64,000 nucleotides of DNA from NCBI GenBank assembly GCA_025345505.1, contig JANVCC010000014.1:2033787-2097786 (forward strand), in the 5' to 3' direction. Origin of the DNA: Todiramphus chloris collaris. Its lineage: Eukaryota; Chordata; Aves; Coraciiformes; Alcedinidae. Positions 12,095 through 64,000 of this stretch are shown here, in pieces. The position numbers and the translations under genes were made by a program. Below the pieces are notes generated by a model, which saw only the letters and a list, made by a program, of their open reading frames with translations, searched no databases and was not told the DNA's origin. The stretch's first letter is position 1. Each line of letters begins with the position of its first letter.

Positions 12095-12305
12095 ACACGA
12101 GAAACTTCTTTGCTGTGAGGGTGCCAGAGCCTGGCCCAGGCTGCCCAGAGAGGCTGTGGAGTTTCCTTCTCTGGAGAGATTCCAAACCCACCCAGACAAT
12201 GTGATCCTGGGCACCTTGCTGTGGGTGACCCTGCTGGAGCAGGGGGGTTGGATGAGATGATCTCCAGAGGTCGGTTGCAACCCACACCATCCTGGGGTTC
12301 TGGGA
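12095..12305 (+). mobile_element. CR1 LINE 3' fragment, plus orientation, second subfamily
   Basis: Begins with GAGAAACTTCTTTGCTGTGA and runs to the GGATGAGATGATCTCCAGAG block and a degenerate 3' end. Confidence 0.85.
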
Positions 12306-12679
12306 TCTGTGGGGGGTCCCAGGGGAAGGCTGTCATTGGTGCAGGGGGACGAGGTGACTCAGTAGAGCAGCTGCGAGCAGGGCAGGTGCTGTTGCTCACC
12401 ATGGTCCTTGGCAGGAGGAGCAGGATTTCCCAGGGTGGCCACGTCCATCTGCGCTGATGTTCTAGGATGGTGTCCCATCTGATGGAGAGCCACAGGCATT
12501 GCTGGGGCAGACAGAGTACAGCCCATGGTGAGAGTGACGCATTGGTTCAGTGCCCTGCCCTGGGTGTCTGTCTCTACTGGCAGGGAGCCAAGGAAGGGCA
12601 GGCTGAAGCTGCATTAATAATTTCTCACACAGATGATCAAGATTTCAGATGTTAGCAAAGAGCAACAAGGGTGGCAGAA
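12306..12679. other. Intergenic sequence, nothing recognised
   Basis: Short stretch between two plus-oriented CR1 fragments. No gene, RNA or repeat family was recognised. Confidence 0.5.
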
Positions 12680-13275
12680 GCTATGTATCAGCACTACTGC
12701 AGTCAGCAGGACCAAAAAAGGGATTGTCCCTGGCACTGGGCAGGCCACCCCCTGAATCCTGGGTTCATTTTGGGCCCCTGACTCCCAAGAAGAACATTGA
12801 GGGGCTACAGCATGTCCAGAGAAGGGCAACAAAGCTGGCAAAGGGTCTAGAGCACAAGTCCTGTGAGGAGCAGTTGAGGGACCTGGGGTTGTTGAGCCTG
12901 GAGAAAAGGAGGCTCAGGGGAGATCTTCTCACTCTCAACAACTCCCTGAAAGGAGGTTGGAGGCAGGTGGGGGTCGGTCACTTCTCCCAAGGAACAAGCA
13001 ACAGGACAAGAGGAAACAGCCTCAAGTTGCACCAGGGGAGGTTCAGGCTGGACAGGAGGAACAATTTCTTCTACAAAAGGGTTGTCAAGGCCTGTCCCAG
13101 GCTGCCCAGGGCAGTGGTGGAGTCCCCATCCCTGGAGGGGTTTCAAAGCCATGGAGCTGTGGTGCTGAGGGCCATGGTTTAGTGGTGACCTGGCAGTGTT
13201 GGGTTAACAGTTGGAGTCAATGATCTTAAAGGTCTCTTCCAACAAAAACAACTCTCCGATTCTTTGATTCTATGC
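12680..13275 (+). mobile_element. CR1 LINE fragment, plus orientation
   Basis: Closely similar in extent to the copies at 5160-5745 and 17450-18235. It has a 177-codon open frame that translates the CR1 3' region and is not a host gene. It ends GATTCTTTGATTCTATGCG. Confidence 0.9.
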
Positions 13276-13949
13276 GCAGGTCACGTTGGGGCAGAGAGCT
13301 CTCCTGTGCTCCTACGTAAAAGGCAGCTTCGTGCAAGTCCTGTGGTATTTTAACATCGATTTGTGTGGTTTTTGCCACAGCCCAAAGCACTCAGAGTGCA
13401 AACACACACAGGTGGACATTGGTGTGAGCCAAGGACAGCAGCCAAGTGGACATTCACCTGCTGTGCCCGTGTGAGCTCAGAACAGCAGGGAGCAGGGAGA
13501 CACAAGGCCAAAGTCTCCTAATGCCAAATGAAGGGTGTGAGGAGGCAGACCCCGAGTCCCAGAGCCCAGGCAGGGGTGTCCCAGCACCGACATATGGGGT
13601 GCTGGTAACACCAGGTCTGGAGATGGGGACGCTGCTGGAGACTTCCCTGCACGTAAATGCATGAATAAATTCACGTGCTAGTGAGGAAATGTGCAGCTGA
13701 CGGGAGCACAGCGCCCGTGAGATGCTGCGACAAAGAAAACCTGCTCTCATGAGCTCGTGTTTGACTTGCTGGGGTGGGACAGAAAGGCAGAGAGTGGGGT
13801 CAAGAGCCTCCATCCCCACTCGGAGCATCACAATCGGGTGCCACCTTGTAAAAGACCCCAGGACCGTGCCAGCTCCCCTGTCCTGAGCCAACAGCAGTGT
13901 CCAGGCAGTGGGACTGTATTTCATTATTTGGTTTGTTGTTTTTTTTATC
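13276..13949. other. Unassigned sequence next to the ARRB1 3' end
   Basis: No exon or repeat recognised. It ends at the inferred ARRB1 cleavage site. Plus-strand AATAAA motifs at about 13662 and at 13958-13963 have no supported upstream gene. Confidence 0.45.
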
Positions 13950-15436
13950 TTGAGTTTAATAAACTAGAATAATTTATTTGACAGAACACAGAAACATCAC
14001 AGATACGGTGAAGAAACCAAAGAAGCAGGTATCAATGAACAGTACAAAGGAACCACTTTACAAAAAGAAGTACCACGCTGCCCATCAGCTTTACCCAAAA
14101 ATAATGGGGGTGGGAGAGGGGGAGGGGGGGGAGGCTCAGCTCTGCACACCCCTGGGACACAGAAGGGATGGAGCCAAACCCACGGGTTGCTCACAGGGGA
14201 CAACGCTGACCGCAACGGCACAATAAATAGTGAGAATGGCCTCTCGGTTGGTGGTGGGAGACCCCAGTGGGGGTCTGGTGGAGGGGGGGTATGGGTCCAA
14301 AGGGACACCAGGACGGGCACCGCCAAGCCAGGAGGGACAAGCAACTGGTGAAACACTGGTTAGAGTGGTAAACACTGCGTTCCCCTTCCCTTCCTACCCC
14401 CAAAATAGGTGTTTGGCCCTGTGCAGGGGGAAAAATATCAGCCAGGGGAACTTTGCAGCTTTGGGGTGGGGGGGGCAAAGCCTCCCTGGTGTAATCCTGC
14501 TGGGAACAAGGCCCAGCCATGACCCTGCTGTGCTGGGAAGAGGCGTTTCCAGCCTATTCCAGAGCAAGCACTGTGTGGCCATTGGCAGGGACCCAGGGGA
14601 CAACCCTGGCTCTGCTGCCCGCTCCACTTTCACTGGCCTTACCTGGCCCTGACAACTCCCGGCTCTGAGTGTGCTCCCTCTGGGAAGGATATACTGATGT
14701 GAAAAACCTGATGTAATTGAAGGATAAAGCCCCAAGGTTGGCTGCTTTAGGAGGATTTGGAGGCGGGGTAAGAGCTGGAGGGAGCAATGCCCGCCTGGCT
14801 CACCGGCTCCAAACCCTGGCACCAAGTCAGGCCTTCACTGGGGAGCAGCTCAGGTGGGGGCCAAGGGTCAAGGCCAGGTTCATGCATTCCAGGGAGGGGA
14901 CACATGCAGCAGGGCCGGGCAGGATGGGACAGGCCATGGTCAAGAGGAAGAGGGGACAGCTGAGGTGCACAGGTGCCCTTTCCCATGAGCAAGCTGCCTA
15001 GAAAAGATCCCCCCCACCCCATTCTGCTGCAACCCCCCCTTCCCTCTCCCTGTAGCAAACTGGTGAGACTGGACTTATATAAAACGCATAAAAGAGGCAG
15101 CTCATAGGAAAGGGCTCTGAGTGCAGGGAGGAGGGGGGGGGAAAGGGCTGTGGGGCTGGATGGGGAGGGGGGTGGCTACGATGGGCGGTGTCCTTCCCAC
15201 ACCCCTGCTTCCAGCACCCCTCCGGCCATGCCCTGCCCGGACAACAGCAGCTGGATGAAGAGTGAACAACACGGCACAGCTGGAAGGTTATAATTGCCAC
15301 TCGCCATCGGGCGATTGAGAGGCTCCCGGTACAGGTAGAAAACAAAATTAATCATTATACAAAAGAGAAGAAGCCTAATGCACGGGTGGTACCGGCCCGG
15401 CGAGCTCGGGGGGTGGGTGGCTGGGGGGAGGCTCGC
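13950..15436 (-). other. ARRB1: ARRB1 3' UTR with polyadenylation signal (13973-13978)
   Basis: Downstream of the ARRB1 stop at 15437-15439, the only canonical minus-strand AATAAA (plus-strand TTTATT) I found is at 13973-13978. This implies a 3' UTR of about 1.48 kb with cleavage near 13950. The extent is inferred, not seen in a transcript. No CR1 copy interrupts it, which is notable in this CR1-rich end of the window. Confidence 0.65.
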
Positions 15437-30864
<15,428 letters not shown>

Positions 30865-31090
30865 GGCCCCCGCCGATCCTCCGGGCACTTCAACCGGGAA
30901 ACGCCGCTCGGGCTTGGAAAATTACTGGCTGGATGGTGGAAGGGAGGAGAGGAGGAGGAGAGGAGGAGGAGGAGGAGGAGGCGGCGGCTGGGCGGGCGCT
31001 GGGCCCCGTACGGGCCGGTACGTCCCGGTGAGAATGGCTCGGCTCGGCTCGGTTCGGTTCGGAAGGGTTCTGGCGGGTTCGGGCTCGGCT

Positions 31091-31205
31091 CGGAGCTGCC
31101 GAGCGCAAGCCCCCGCGGCGCGGCCCCGGTTCGGAGCCGCTCGGCTCAGGTTCGGCTCGGTTCGGGAGCTGCCGAGCGCAGCCCCGCGGCGCGGCCCCGG
31201 TTGGG
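31091..31205. repeat. Tandem duplication of about 40 bp in ARRB1 upstream region
   Basis: The block GGAGCTGCCGAGCGCA followed by GCCCCGCGGCGCGGCCCCGG occurs at about 31093-31134 and again at about 31168-31203 (copies differ by an A and a C insertion), with GGCTCGG/GGTTCGG repeats between and before them. Confidence 0.85.
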
Positions 31206-31237
31206 GGGGGTGGGGGGGGGGGGGGGGGGGGGGGGGG
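31203..31237. repeat. G8TG26 tract in ARRB1 upstream region
   Basis: Nearly pure G run directly after the second copy of the upstream duplication. It should form multiple G-quadruplexes. The recorded length is unreliable. Confidence 0.85.
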
Positions 31238-31849
31238 CGGCGGCACGCGCGGGGCCACGCGCGCGCGTGCAGCGGCGTTTGGCGCGCGCGCCCCCCCGCG
31301 CTCGCACGCTCACAGCAGCCTCCCTCCGATTGGCCGCCCGCAACCCCTCCTCTCCCCCCTCTTTCCCGTTTGCCCGCCTCCCGCCAACACCGCAGCCAAT
31401 CAGAGCCGCCGTGGGAACGGGGACACGGGTTATTCCCACGGGCACCCCCGGGAACCGCCCACGGGGCGATGGAGGCGGGGCCGGCGTCTGGGGCGGGAAG
31501 GAGGAGACGGGGACGGGGGGAGGGGGCAGGGACGGGGAGGAGGAGGAGGAGGCAGGGAGAGGCGGGAGAAGGCAGGGACAGAGCGGAGGAGGAGGGAGGA
31601 GCGAGCGACAGGGAGGAGGCGGGAGGCGAAGGCCGGCAGGGCCTCCCGCTGGGGCGTGGCACTTCCCGCCTACGGCTCCTCATTGGCAAGCACGGCGTCT
31701 GCGGGGAGGGCAGCGAGTGCAGGCCCCGGGGAGGGGGGGGGGGGGGGGGCACGGCAGGGGGCCGGGGGAGGGGAGCAGCGGTGCCTGCCTGCACCCAAGG
31801 GCGGCGAGAGCAGGGGTCCGGGCAGCGAGGCGCGGAGCGGCTCGGCGCA

Positions 31850-31930
31850 GCGTGGTGCAGTGCGGTGCTGAGCGGCGTAGCGCGGTTTGATCGTGCGGTG
31901 CCGTGCGGTGCCGTGCGGTGCGCTGTGGCA
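31850..31930. repeat. GTGCGGTGCC short tandem repeat
   Basis: Three near-perfect GTGCGGTGCC units with related flanking GTGCAGTGCGGTGC and GCGGTGCGCTG sequence in the distal CpG island. Confidence 0.75.
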
Positions 31931-31960
31931 CGTGTGGGGGGCTGCCCGGCGCGGCGCGGT

Positions 31961-32862
31961 TGCGTGGCTGGTTGCTGGAGCTGGGCCTGAGCCCCGTGAC
32001 TCCCTGCGAGGCCGCACCCGTGGGTGCACAGCACCCTGCCGCGGGATCGCACCCATGGGTGGCCCCTGGGAAGGCAGGGCCGGAGCTGGGGGTGCTGCAG
32101 GGAACTGGCCGGCATGGGGACAGTGAGGAGGCGGGCAGGGTGCTGAGCAGGCCTCCCAAACCAACCGCTGCTTGGGGAGAGGGGTGGCCTGCAAGTGGGG
32201 GACGTTTCACTGGGGGTCGCTCGGGTGGAATGCCCAGGGGATGTGGGGACTGCCTGCACCCCGGGGGGGTGGGTGATGCTGCCCCCCACCCAGTATCCTC
32301 CCGGGGCCACTCAGGCAGTGGGGAGAGGGTGTGGACAGACAGGGCGGCCAGGGATAGACAGAAAGCATTGGCTGAGACAGGTGGGAGGACAGTACTGAGG
32401 CTGGGGTGAGGGACGACATGGGTGGCGGTGGCACCCCACGTGCACACAGGAAGATGAAGAGATGTCACCAAGGACCCCTGGCTGGGGTCTCCAAACACTG
32501 TGAATTCTGTCCTGTCAGGGGCCTTTTGCTCCCATCGTATCCTGACCCAGTGGCAGGGGGGCTGGAGCATCTTGGAGCAGGGCAGAGCATCTTGGGGGTC
32601 TGGAGCATTCCAGGTGGGTCAGAGTATCCCAAGGGACTGTTCCATCCTGGATGCCCAGATCATTCTGGGAGGTCCAGAGCATCCCAGGGGGGCCACCTTG
32701 CAAGAGGCCTCCTGCCTGCACCCCCAAACAGAAACTGTCCCTCCCTGGTGCCACTGCACAGTCTTGAAGACAGCACGCCCCTACCTCACACTCTGGAGCA
32801 TCCCCCAGGACCCCTGACATAAGGCACCCACCGACCCACTGCGGGGAGATCGACATATGAAA
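31961..32862. other. Intergenic sequence between ARRB1 promoter and PDE2A 3' end
   Basis: GC-rich with no recognisable exon. Around 32560-32700 there is a short imperfect repeat of GAGCATCTTGGGGGTC/GAGCATCCCAGG. The long open frames crossing it are GC-driven. Confidence 0.5.
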
Positions 32863-32868
32863 TTTATT
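32863..32868 (-). other. PDE2A: Candidate PDE2A polyadenylation signal
   Basis: Minus-strand AATAAA (plus-strand TTTATT), the only canonical signal I found between the PDE2A stop and the ARRB1 promoter. It would give a 3' UTR of about 2.9 kb that includes a minisatellite and an assembly gap. Unconfirmed. Confidence 0.4.
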
Positions 32869-32889
32869 TAGGAAAACCGAAACCCACCA

Positions 32890-33047
32890 AAAAATAATAA
32901 AGAAGAAGAAAGAAGGAGAACAAGTAAGAGGAAGAAGAAAGAATGAGAAAGAGAAGAAAGAGAAAGGAAAAAAATGAAGAGGAGGAGGAAAAGGAGGACA
33001 GAAGAAGGAGAGGAAGAGAAGGAGAAAAGAAAAAGAAGGAAGAGGAG
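32890..33047. repeat. Polypurine (GAA/GGA) tract
   Basis: About 158 bases almost entirely A and G on the plus strand (AGAAGAAGAAAGAAGGAGAA type) with few pyrimidines. It lies just upstream in PDE2A sense of the candidate polyadenylation signal. Confidence 0.9.
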
Positions 33048-34079
33048 TTGTCTCCTCCTCAGGCTCTGTTGGAGCCCAGAACAACCAGTGCCGCAAGAGG
33101 GGAGGACAGAAGGGTCAGAGGAGTTTTTCAGGCCCGCACCCACTCCTGCCCACATGTGGGTGAGCCAGGCTGGACGCCGGCCATGCTCCCCAGTATCCAG
33201 AGGGGTATGTACAGGGCTGGGAGCTGGGAAAGAGTCGACCACCCACACACACCAGCGGTGGGGGCTGGAGAAGTGGGAGACAGCTAGGAAACGGGCATCC
33301 CTGTGTGTGTCCCATCCCACCATGGGGGGCACTCCAGTGCAGGACCACCCCCACCCAACATTCACAGCAAGACCCCCGCCTCGCTGGGCTCCACCCCCGA
33401 TTGGCACTGCTGGCACCTTGGTGGTACAGCCATGTTGACATCACGTTGGGGATGGAGCCACCTTCCTCCTCTTGCAGTTTGGGGCGTTTGCTGCCTTCTG
33501 GGATTGTCCCAACCCTCTCCCCGTGTCCTCGCACAGCAGTGTGGGAAGAAGGGCTTGGGGGGGGCAGGGGTCTCATAGGTGAAGCTGTGGGCCAGCAGCC
33601 AGATGTGGTCACCGGGTGGGTCCTGCCAGGGTTTGGGCAAAGCATCTTGCTGAAGGCATCTCCGAGTAGGTAAGGCAAAAGGAATTCAGGTCACTTTGTC
33701 CCTGGGGGAGCAACTCAGCTTCGGGTTGGGGGTGTCTCCCTTCATTCCCACAGACACCAGGTACACCAAGAAACCAGGTGAGGTGTTGCTGACAGATGAG
33801 ATGCTGAGAGGAGCAGCCACTTCCACTTCCTTCTCCTGCTGTGGTGTGGAACCTCCCAGCTCCCATGATGCATCCAGGGGTGGGCTCAGCGTCCACCCAC
33901 ATCTTCACCCCCCCTACTTTGACTCAACCCTGCCGTGGCTTATCCTGCCCTGGTTCCCCTGCTCGTGGGTGTTTCAGGTGGCTTTGGTTGGGGTGACAAA
34001 GGACCTGGGTCACACACAGCTGGAGGGACCCGATGGGGCTGGTTGACCAGAGCCCCTGGGACTCACGAGGGTCCACACA

Positions 34080-34830
34080 TGTGGGGTTGTGGGACTGGGG
34101 AGGCTGGCAGGGTCCATGCATGGTGGTCTGTAGGACCAGAGGGACCATGGGAGGATGGCAGGGTCCATGCATGGTGGCCAGTCAGAGCAGAGGGANNNNN
34201 NNNNNGGCCAGTCAGAGCAGAGGGACCACGGGAGGATGGCAGGGTCCATGCACAGCAGTCATCAGAGCAGGAGGGATGGTGTGAGACCAGCAGTGTCCAT
34301 GCATGGCCCAAGTGACCACAGGAGGCCATCACCATCCATGCATTGTCATCTGTAGGATCAGAGGACCACAGGAGGATGGTAGGGTCCATGCATGGTTGTC
34401 AATAGGAGCGGAGGAGACCTCAGGAGGCCAACACCATCCATGCATGGTGGTCTGTAGGACCAGAGGGACCATAGGAGGCCATCATCATCCATGCATAGTA
34501 GTCTCCAGGACCAGAAGGTCTACGAGAGGATGACAGGGTCCATGCATGCTGGTTGGTAGGAGCAGAGTGACCACAAGAGGTGACCACCAGAGTGACCACC
34601 ATCCAAGCACGTTGGTCAGTAAGACCAGAGGGACCACGGGAGGACAGCAGGGTCCATGCATGGCAGTTGATGGGACCAGAAGGACCGCAAGAGACCATCA
34701 GGGTCCATGCATGGTGGTCTGTAAGACTGGAGGGACCACAGGAGACCATCAGGCTCCATGCATGGTGGTCTGCAGGACCAGAGGAACTATGTGACACCAG
34801 CAGGGTCCATGCACAGTGGTCAGTATGGCA
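34080..34830. repeat. Minisatellite, unit about 50 bp, GGGTCCATGCATGGTGGTC core
   Basis: About fourteen units with the core AGGGTCCATGCATGGTGGTC followed by a GACCAGAGGGACCACAGGAG block, in the inferred PDE2A 3' UTR. The core contains the ATGCAT palindrome in nearly every unit. An assembly gap interrupts it at 34196-34205. Confidence 0.9.
34196..34205. other. Assembly gap (10 N) inside a minisatellite
   Basis: The 20 bases before the gap (34176-34195) and the 20 bases after it (34206-34225) are identical. The gap therefore probably joins two contig ends that overlap within the tandem array, or hides further units. Confidence 0.9.
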
Positions 34831-35778
34831 GGAGTTGTGAAGCCACTGCAAGCTGGGAATGCTCATGGACAACTTGGTCACCAGTGCAGCCACTTGCAGA
34901 GAGAAGGCTTCTGGGTGAGCACCACGGTGCTGAGCCGGAGAAACATCCACGTGATGGGGACACAGTGGGAGCACAGCCACACCCCATGAGTGTAAACCAG
35001 GAGCTCCCCCATCTTGGCACATGTGTAGCCCTTGCAGGGGATGTGGCTGTGTGGGACAGGGCTGGGTGAGGGACATGGGTGGGCTGGGGGAGTCCTGCTG
35101 TGGGGGCTTTTTAGCCAACGGATGGTTCTCCAGCATGGTACAGGCAGGACCCAGCAAGGGATGGAGGCAGAACATCCCCATGGCCACCCCACTACAGGTG
35201 CCTCTTCCCTCCTCCAGCCAGAGCTTCCATGGGCCTGGTCCTGACTCCTCTTGTCCTCAGACCTCCTACAGCCTCATGTCCCTCTCCAGGGTCCATGGGG
35301 ACCTCCCTCATGCCCTGCAGCCCATCGCATTGCCTCACACCGTCCTGCTCCATCCCACTGAACCACAGCCCCATTGCAAGGGGACAACCCCTCTGGAGGG
35401 CCTTCCACCGAGAACATCGTCCCCATTGTCACCCCATGGGGCCAGGACCTGCAGCCTTAAGGCAGTATAAAGCACATCCACCCCCCAAGCCCCATGGTGT
35501 CCTCACAGTGTCCCCTGGCCACTGAGGCAGATGTTCCAGCAAAGAGGGATCCAGGGACCACCAGGTGGAGGAGACACCTGAATACCTGCCCCAGAGGGAG
35601 GGGACAGTCACCCACCAGTGGAGAAGGGCCAACAGTGGGTGTTGGCAGCACACAGACCTTGCTGTGGTGGTCCAGAGTCACCGATGTCCCCCCCAAACCT
35701 CCTCCCCATGGGTTGGGGGACAAGGGTTGGGGATGCTCCTGGCCCAGCCACAGTCCCCTCCCACCATCATCACCCCCA

Positions 35779-61608
<25,830 letters not shown>

Positions 61609-61779
61609 GCCGGCTCCCGGCCCGCCTCAGCTCGGCACGGCACGGCCCGGGCTGGGCTCCCCGCCCCCGGGCAGGGGCTGCGGGCCCCGCCGCTCCCCGC
61701 CCCGCTCCGCCCCGCGCTCCGCTCCGCACCTGCTGCGCGTCGGCTCCGCGGGGTCCTAAGGGGCTGGGCCCGGTGGGGG

Positions 61780-62440
61780 AGGGGGGAGAGGGGGTAGGGG
61801 GTAGGGGTGAGGGTCCTGGGGTGAGGTGGGGGTCGGGGCATCGCTCCCCAGTGTGCAAGTTCCACTGTTGGGAGGAGATCGGGGTGGGGGTTCTGGTGTG
61901 GAGTGGGGCCAGCGTGGGTGCCCCTGGTGTGGGGAGGGGGTCAGGACGTTGCTCCCTGAGGTGGGGTGGGATGAAGGACCCCGTGTGGGGTAGGGGTCGG
62001 GGTCCTCAATGTGGGGAGGGGGTCAGGACGTTGCTCTCCGGTGTGGATCAGGGGTCGTGGTGAGGGTCTCGGTGTGGGGTGGAGGTCCCCTGACGGGTGA
62101 AGGACCTGCTGTGGGGCTGTGGTCAGGACATTGCTCCCCGATGTGGGGAGGCAGTCGAGGTGAGGGTCCTGGTGTGGGGTGGAGGTCCCCAGTGCGGGGA
62201 GGGGGTCAGAGAATCATTCCCCAGTGTGGGGCGGGCACGGGGCTCAGGTCCCAGTTTGGGGCAGCGGTCAAGGCATTGCTTCTCAGTGTGGGGTGAGGGT
62301 TGAGGTGAGGGTTCTGGGGCCAGGGTAGGAGTCCTCGGTGTGACATGGGGGTTGGGGTGGAAGTCCTGGTATAGGATGTGGGGCAGAGGTTCCCAGTGTG
62401 GGGCAGGGGTCAGGGCATCGCTCCCCGTTGTGGGGTGGGG
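61780..62440. repeat. GTGTGGGGAGGGGGTCAGG-type minisatellite
   Basis: About eighteen G-rich units of roughly 30 bp with the core GGTGTGGGGAGGGGGTCAGG and GACGTTGCTCCC, upstream of the PDE2A2-type promoter. Confidence 0.85.
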
Positions 62441-64000
62441 GTGCTGCCTCTCTGGGGGAGCTGGCTGTCCTATGGGGGAGGTACTGACTGCGCCCCCTCC
62501 GGCATCTGGGACACAAGCACACACAAACACCCCAGTGCTAAATCTTCTCCTCATGGTGTTAAGGATAAAGGGTTTGGGTTGGAAGTCTCTAGCTAAAGCA
62601 ACACCTCCCACCCCACCACAATTAAGAGCTGTGCCCCAGGCTTGAGTTGAGGGTTCCCCCCATCCTCCCTGGTAGGGATGCCCGTCCCTGGTTCTGGGGT
62701 GACTATGCTGCAGATACAGAGAGACCTGCCCCATCCCCCATCTCTGGGGGATATTGGGGTGTCCCACTGTCCCCCTGATAAGCTTCCCATTGAAAAAGTA
62801 CCCCCTTGCATCATGAAGGACTCCCATCTTACACACCAGAGAAGACCCCAGCTTGGGGGAGGGGGTTCACTCCCAGCTTCCTATATCCCCCCTAACACCT
62901 TCAGTAGGAAGTGACACACCCATCCTCTACCAGGGACAAGCACCAGGATTCTGGGGGTGCTGCTCCCCCTGCACCATCCAGGGACGCCTCCGAGGACCAC
63001 CTTGCCCAGAGGTGGGGGCTCCAACACCCCAGTGTCCCCTGGGGACAGGCTCAGCTTGGGGAGCCCACCCCAAGATGATGGGGCTTTGCTGGGATGAATC
63101 CCCAGTTTGCTGGGGATGGATCCCCAGTTTGGCAGGAATGGATCCCCAGTTTAACCACTTCAAGGTGATACGGCCACCACACGCCACACAGCAAGAGGGG
63201 TGTGCGGCCAAGCTAAAACCCAAATAAATGGGAAATAAAGGAGCAATATTACACCAAAGACCACAAGGGCAGGGCTGGCATTGCATGTCCACCTCCTCCA
63301 GGATGGGGGAGGAAGGTCTCCTTGTCTTCTTCCAAACCCCATGAACCCCTTTGGCTCACTCAATGTTCCCTCATCACCCAGACCAGCTAAATCGGAGCTA
63401 AACTGGCCTGAGCCACCAGTAACAGTCATTTAAGCGTTGCTCATGCTCTTATTCCCTCCAGAGGGCTGCTCAGCCGCTATCTTGCTCTCAGTTTTATCTT
63501 AAGCCTGTGTTATCTTAAGCCAAGTCTCCAGCCAGGCTTGAGGGATGGAGTGGGAAATCCATCAGGTACAGGGCCCTTTGAGGGGTGCAAGATCCTTTGT
63601 GGGGTGGCCATCTTCTGAAACATCCCCAAAGGATGAAGGAATGGAGGGAGAAGTTCCTCCATGCCCTGTCACCCCCACGGGCATCTCAGGATGACAGGAA
63701 CATGCCCCCAGGCCAGGCCACCTCGGGGCAGTGGCCAAGTAGGGGAGGGTTGGGGAGTCTACTGAAGCAACCGCCCGCCCAGCTAACCACCCCTCAGCAG
63801 CTTGGGGAAGAGCACCCTTGGGTGGCTGGGCCAGGATCCCTGCGGAGGTGGGAACCCTCACACATGCAGTTGGAACCCTGCATGCTGCAACCCACGCCCC
63901 AGTCGCTGCACCATGCATGCCACAGGCCCCGTGTGGTGCCAGGGCCAGGGCAGGAGGGGCAGGTGGTGGGACCAGAGTGGCCAGTAGAGCCACAAGCTTA
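62441..64000. other. PDE2A upstream or first-intron sequence, no gene recognised
   Basis: I searched the minus strand for an exon encoding the MGQACGHS-type N-terminus of the longer PDE2A isoform and saw none. Two plus-strand AATAAA motifs at about 63224 and 63235 have no supported gene. Confidence 0.45.

Noticed and set aside
12649-13182. 177-codon frame (and similar ones at 7390-7926 and 17445-18074)
   Set aside because: These are the decayed 3' coding part of CR1 LINE copies, repeated nearly identically at each element, not host genes.
61609-64000. First exon of the longer PDE2A isoform (MGQACGHS type)
   Set aside because: No matching minus-strand frame with a suitable donor was seen; it is probably further upstream outside the window.

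Overview
The window is vertebrate nuclear DNA, most likely from a bird. The evidence is about twenty CR1-type LINE fragments in both orientations carrying avian-style 3' ends, multi-exon genes with ordinary GT-AG introns, and high GC with many minisatellites and compact introns, as on a small GC-rich avian chromosome. Most long open frames are chance frames in GC-rich or tandem-repeat DNA. Three protein genes and one microRNA account for the supported function. All exon coordinates were placed by eye from splice signals, reading phase and recalled family protein sequences.

1-8,570: the 3' five coding exons of WDR73 (+ strand; N-terminal exons lie upstream of the window), in introns crowded with CR1 copies. 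8,570-13,950: intergenic, with CR1 fragments and no convincing gene. 13,950-30,864: complete ARRB1 (beta-arrestin 1, - strand, 16 coding exons, 418 codons plus stop), convergent with WDR73, with a CpG-island promoter at about 30,450-31,960. 31,960-35,778: short intergenic stretch plus the probable PDE2A 3' UTR, containing a polypurine tract, a roughly 50-bp minisatellite and an assembly gap. 35,779-61,608: PDE2A (cGMP-stimulated cyclic-nucleotide phosphodiesterase, - strand, 30 coding exons in the window), starting from the hydrophobic 'PDE2A2-type' N-terminus. An intron of about 13.7 kb separates its first two coding exons and holds a clear miR-139 hairpin at 49,362-49,430. 61,609-64,000: promoter-proximal GC-rich DNA and simple repeats; the alternative first exon of the longer PDE2A isoform was not found.

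ARRB1 and PDE2A have a known functional link: beta-arrestins desensitise G-protein-coupled receptors and bring cAMP phosphodiesterases (best known for the PDE4 family) to them, while PDE2A lowers cAMP when cGMP rises. miR-139 shares transcription with PDE2A. WDR73 is unrelated (microtubule and nuclear-envelope associated, Galloway-Mowat syndrome). From memory, WDR73 is on a different human chromosome from ARRB1 and PDE2A, so the linkage seen here, with no gap between WDR73 and ARRB1, deserves a synteny check. Two 10-N gaps exist; one removes the 3' edge of PDE2A exon 5, the other lies between two identical 20-bp sequences and looks like a repeat-assembly artefact.
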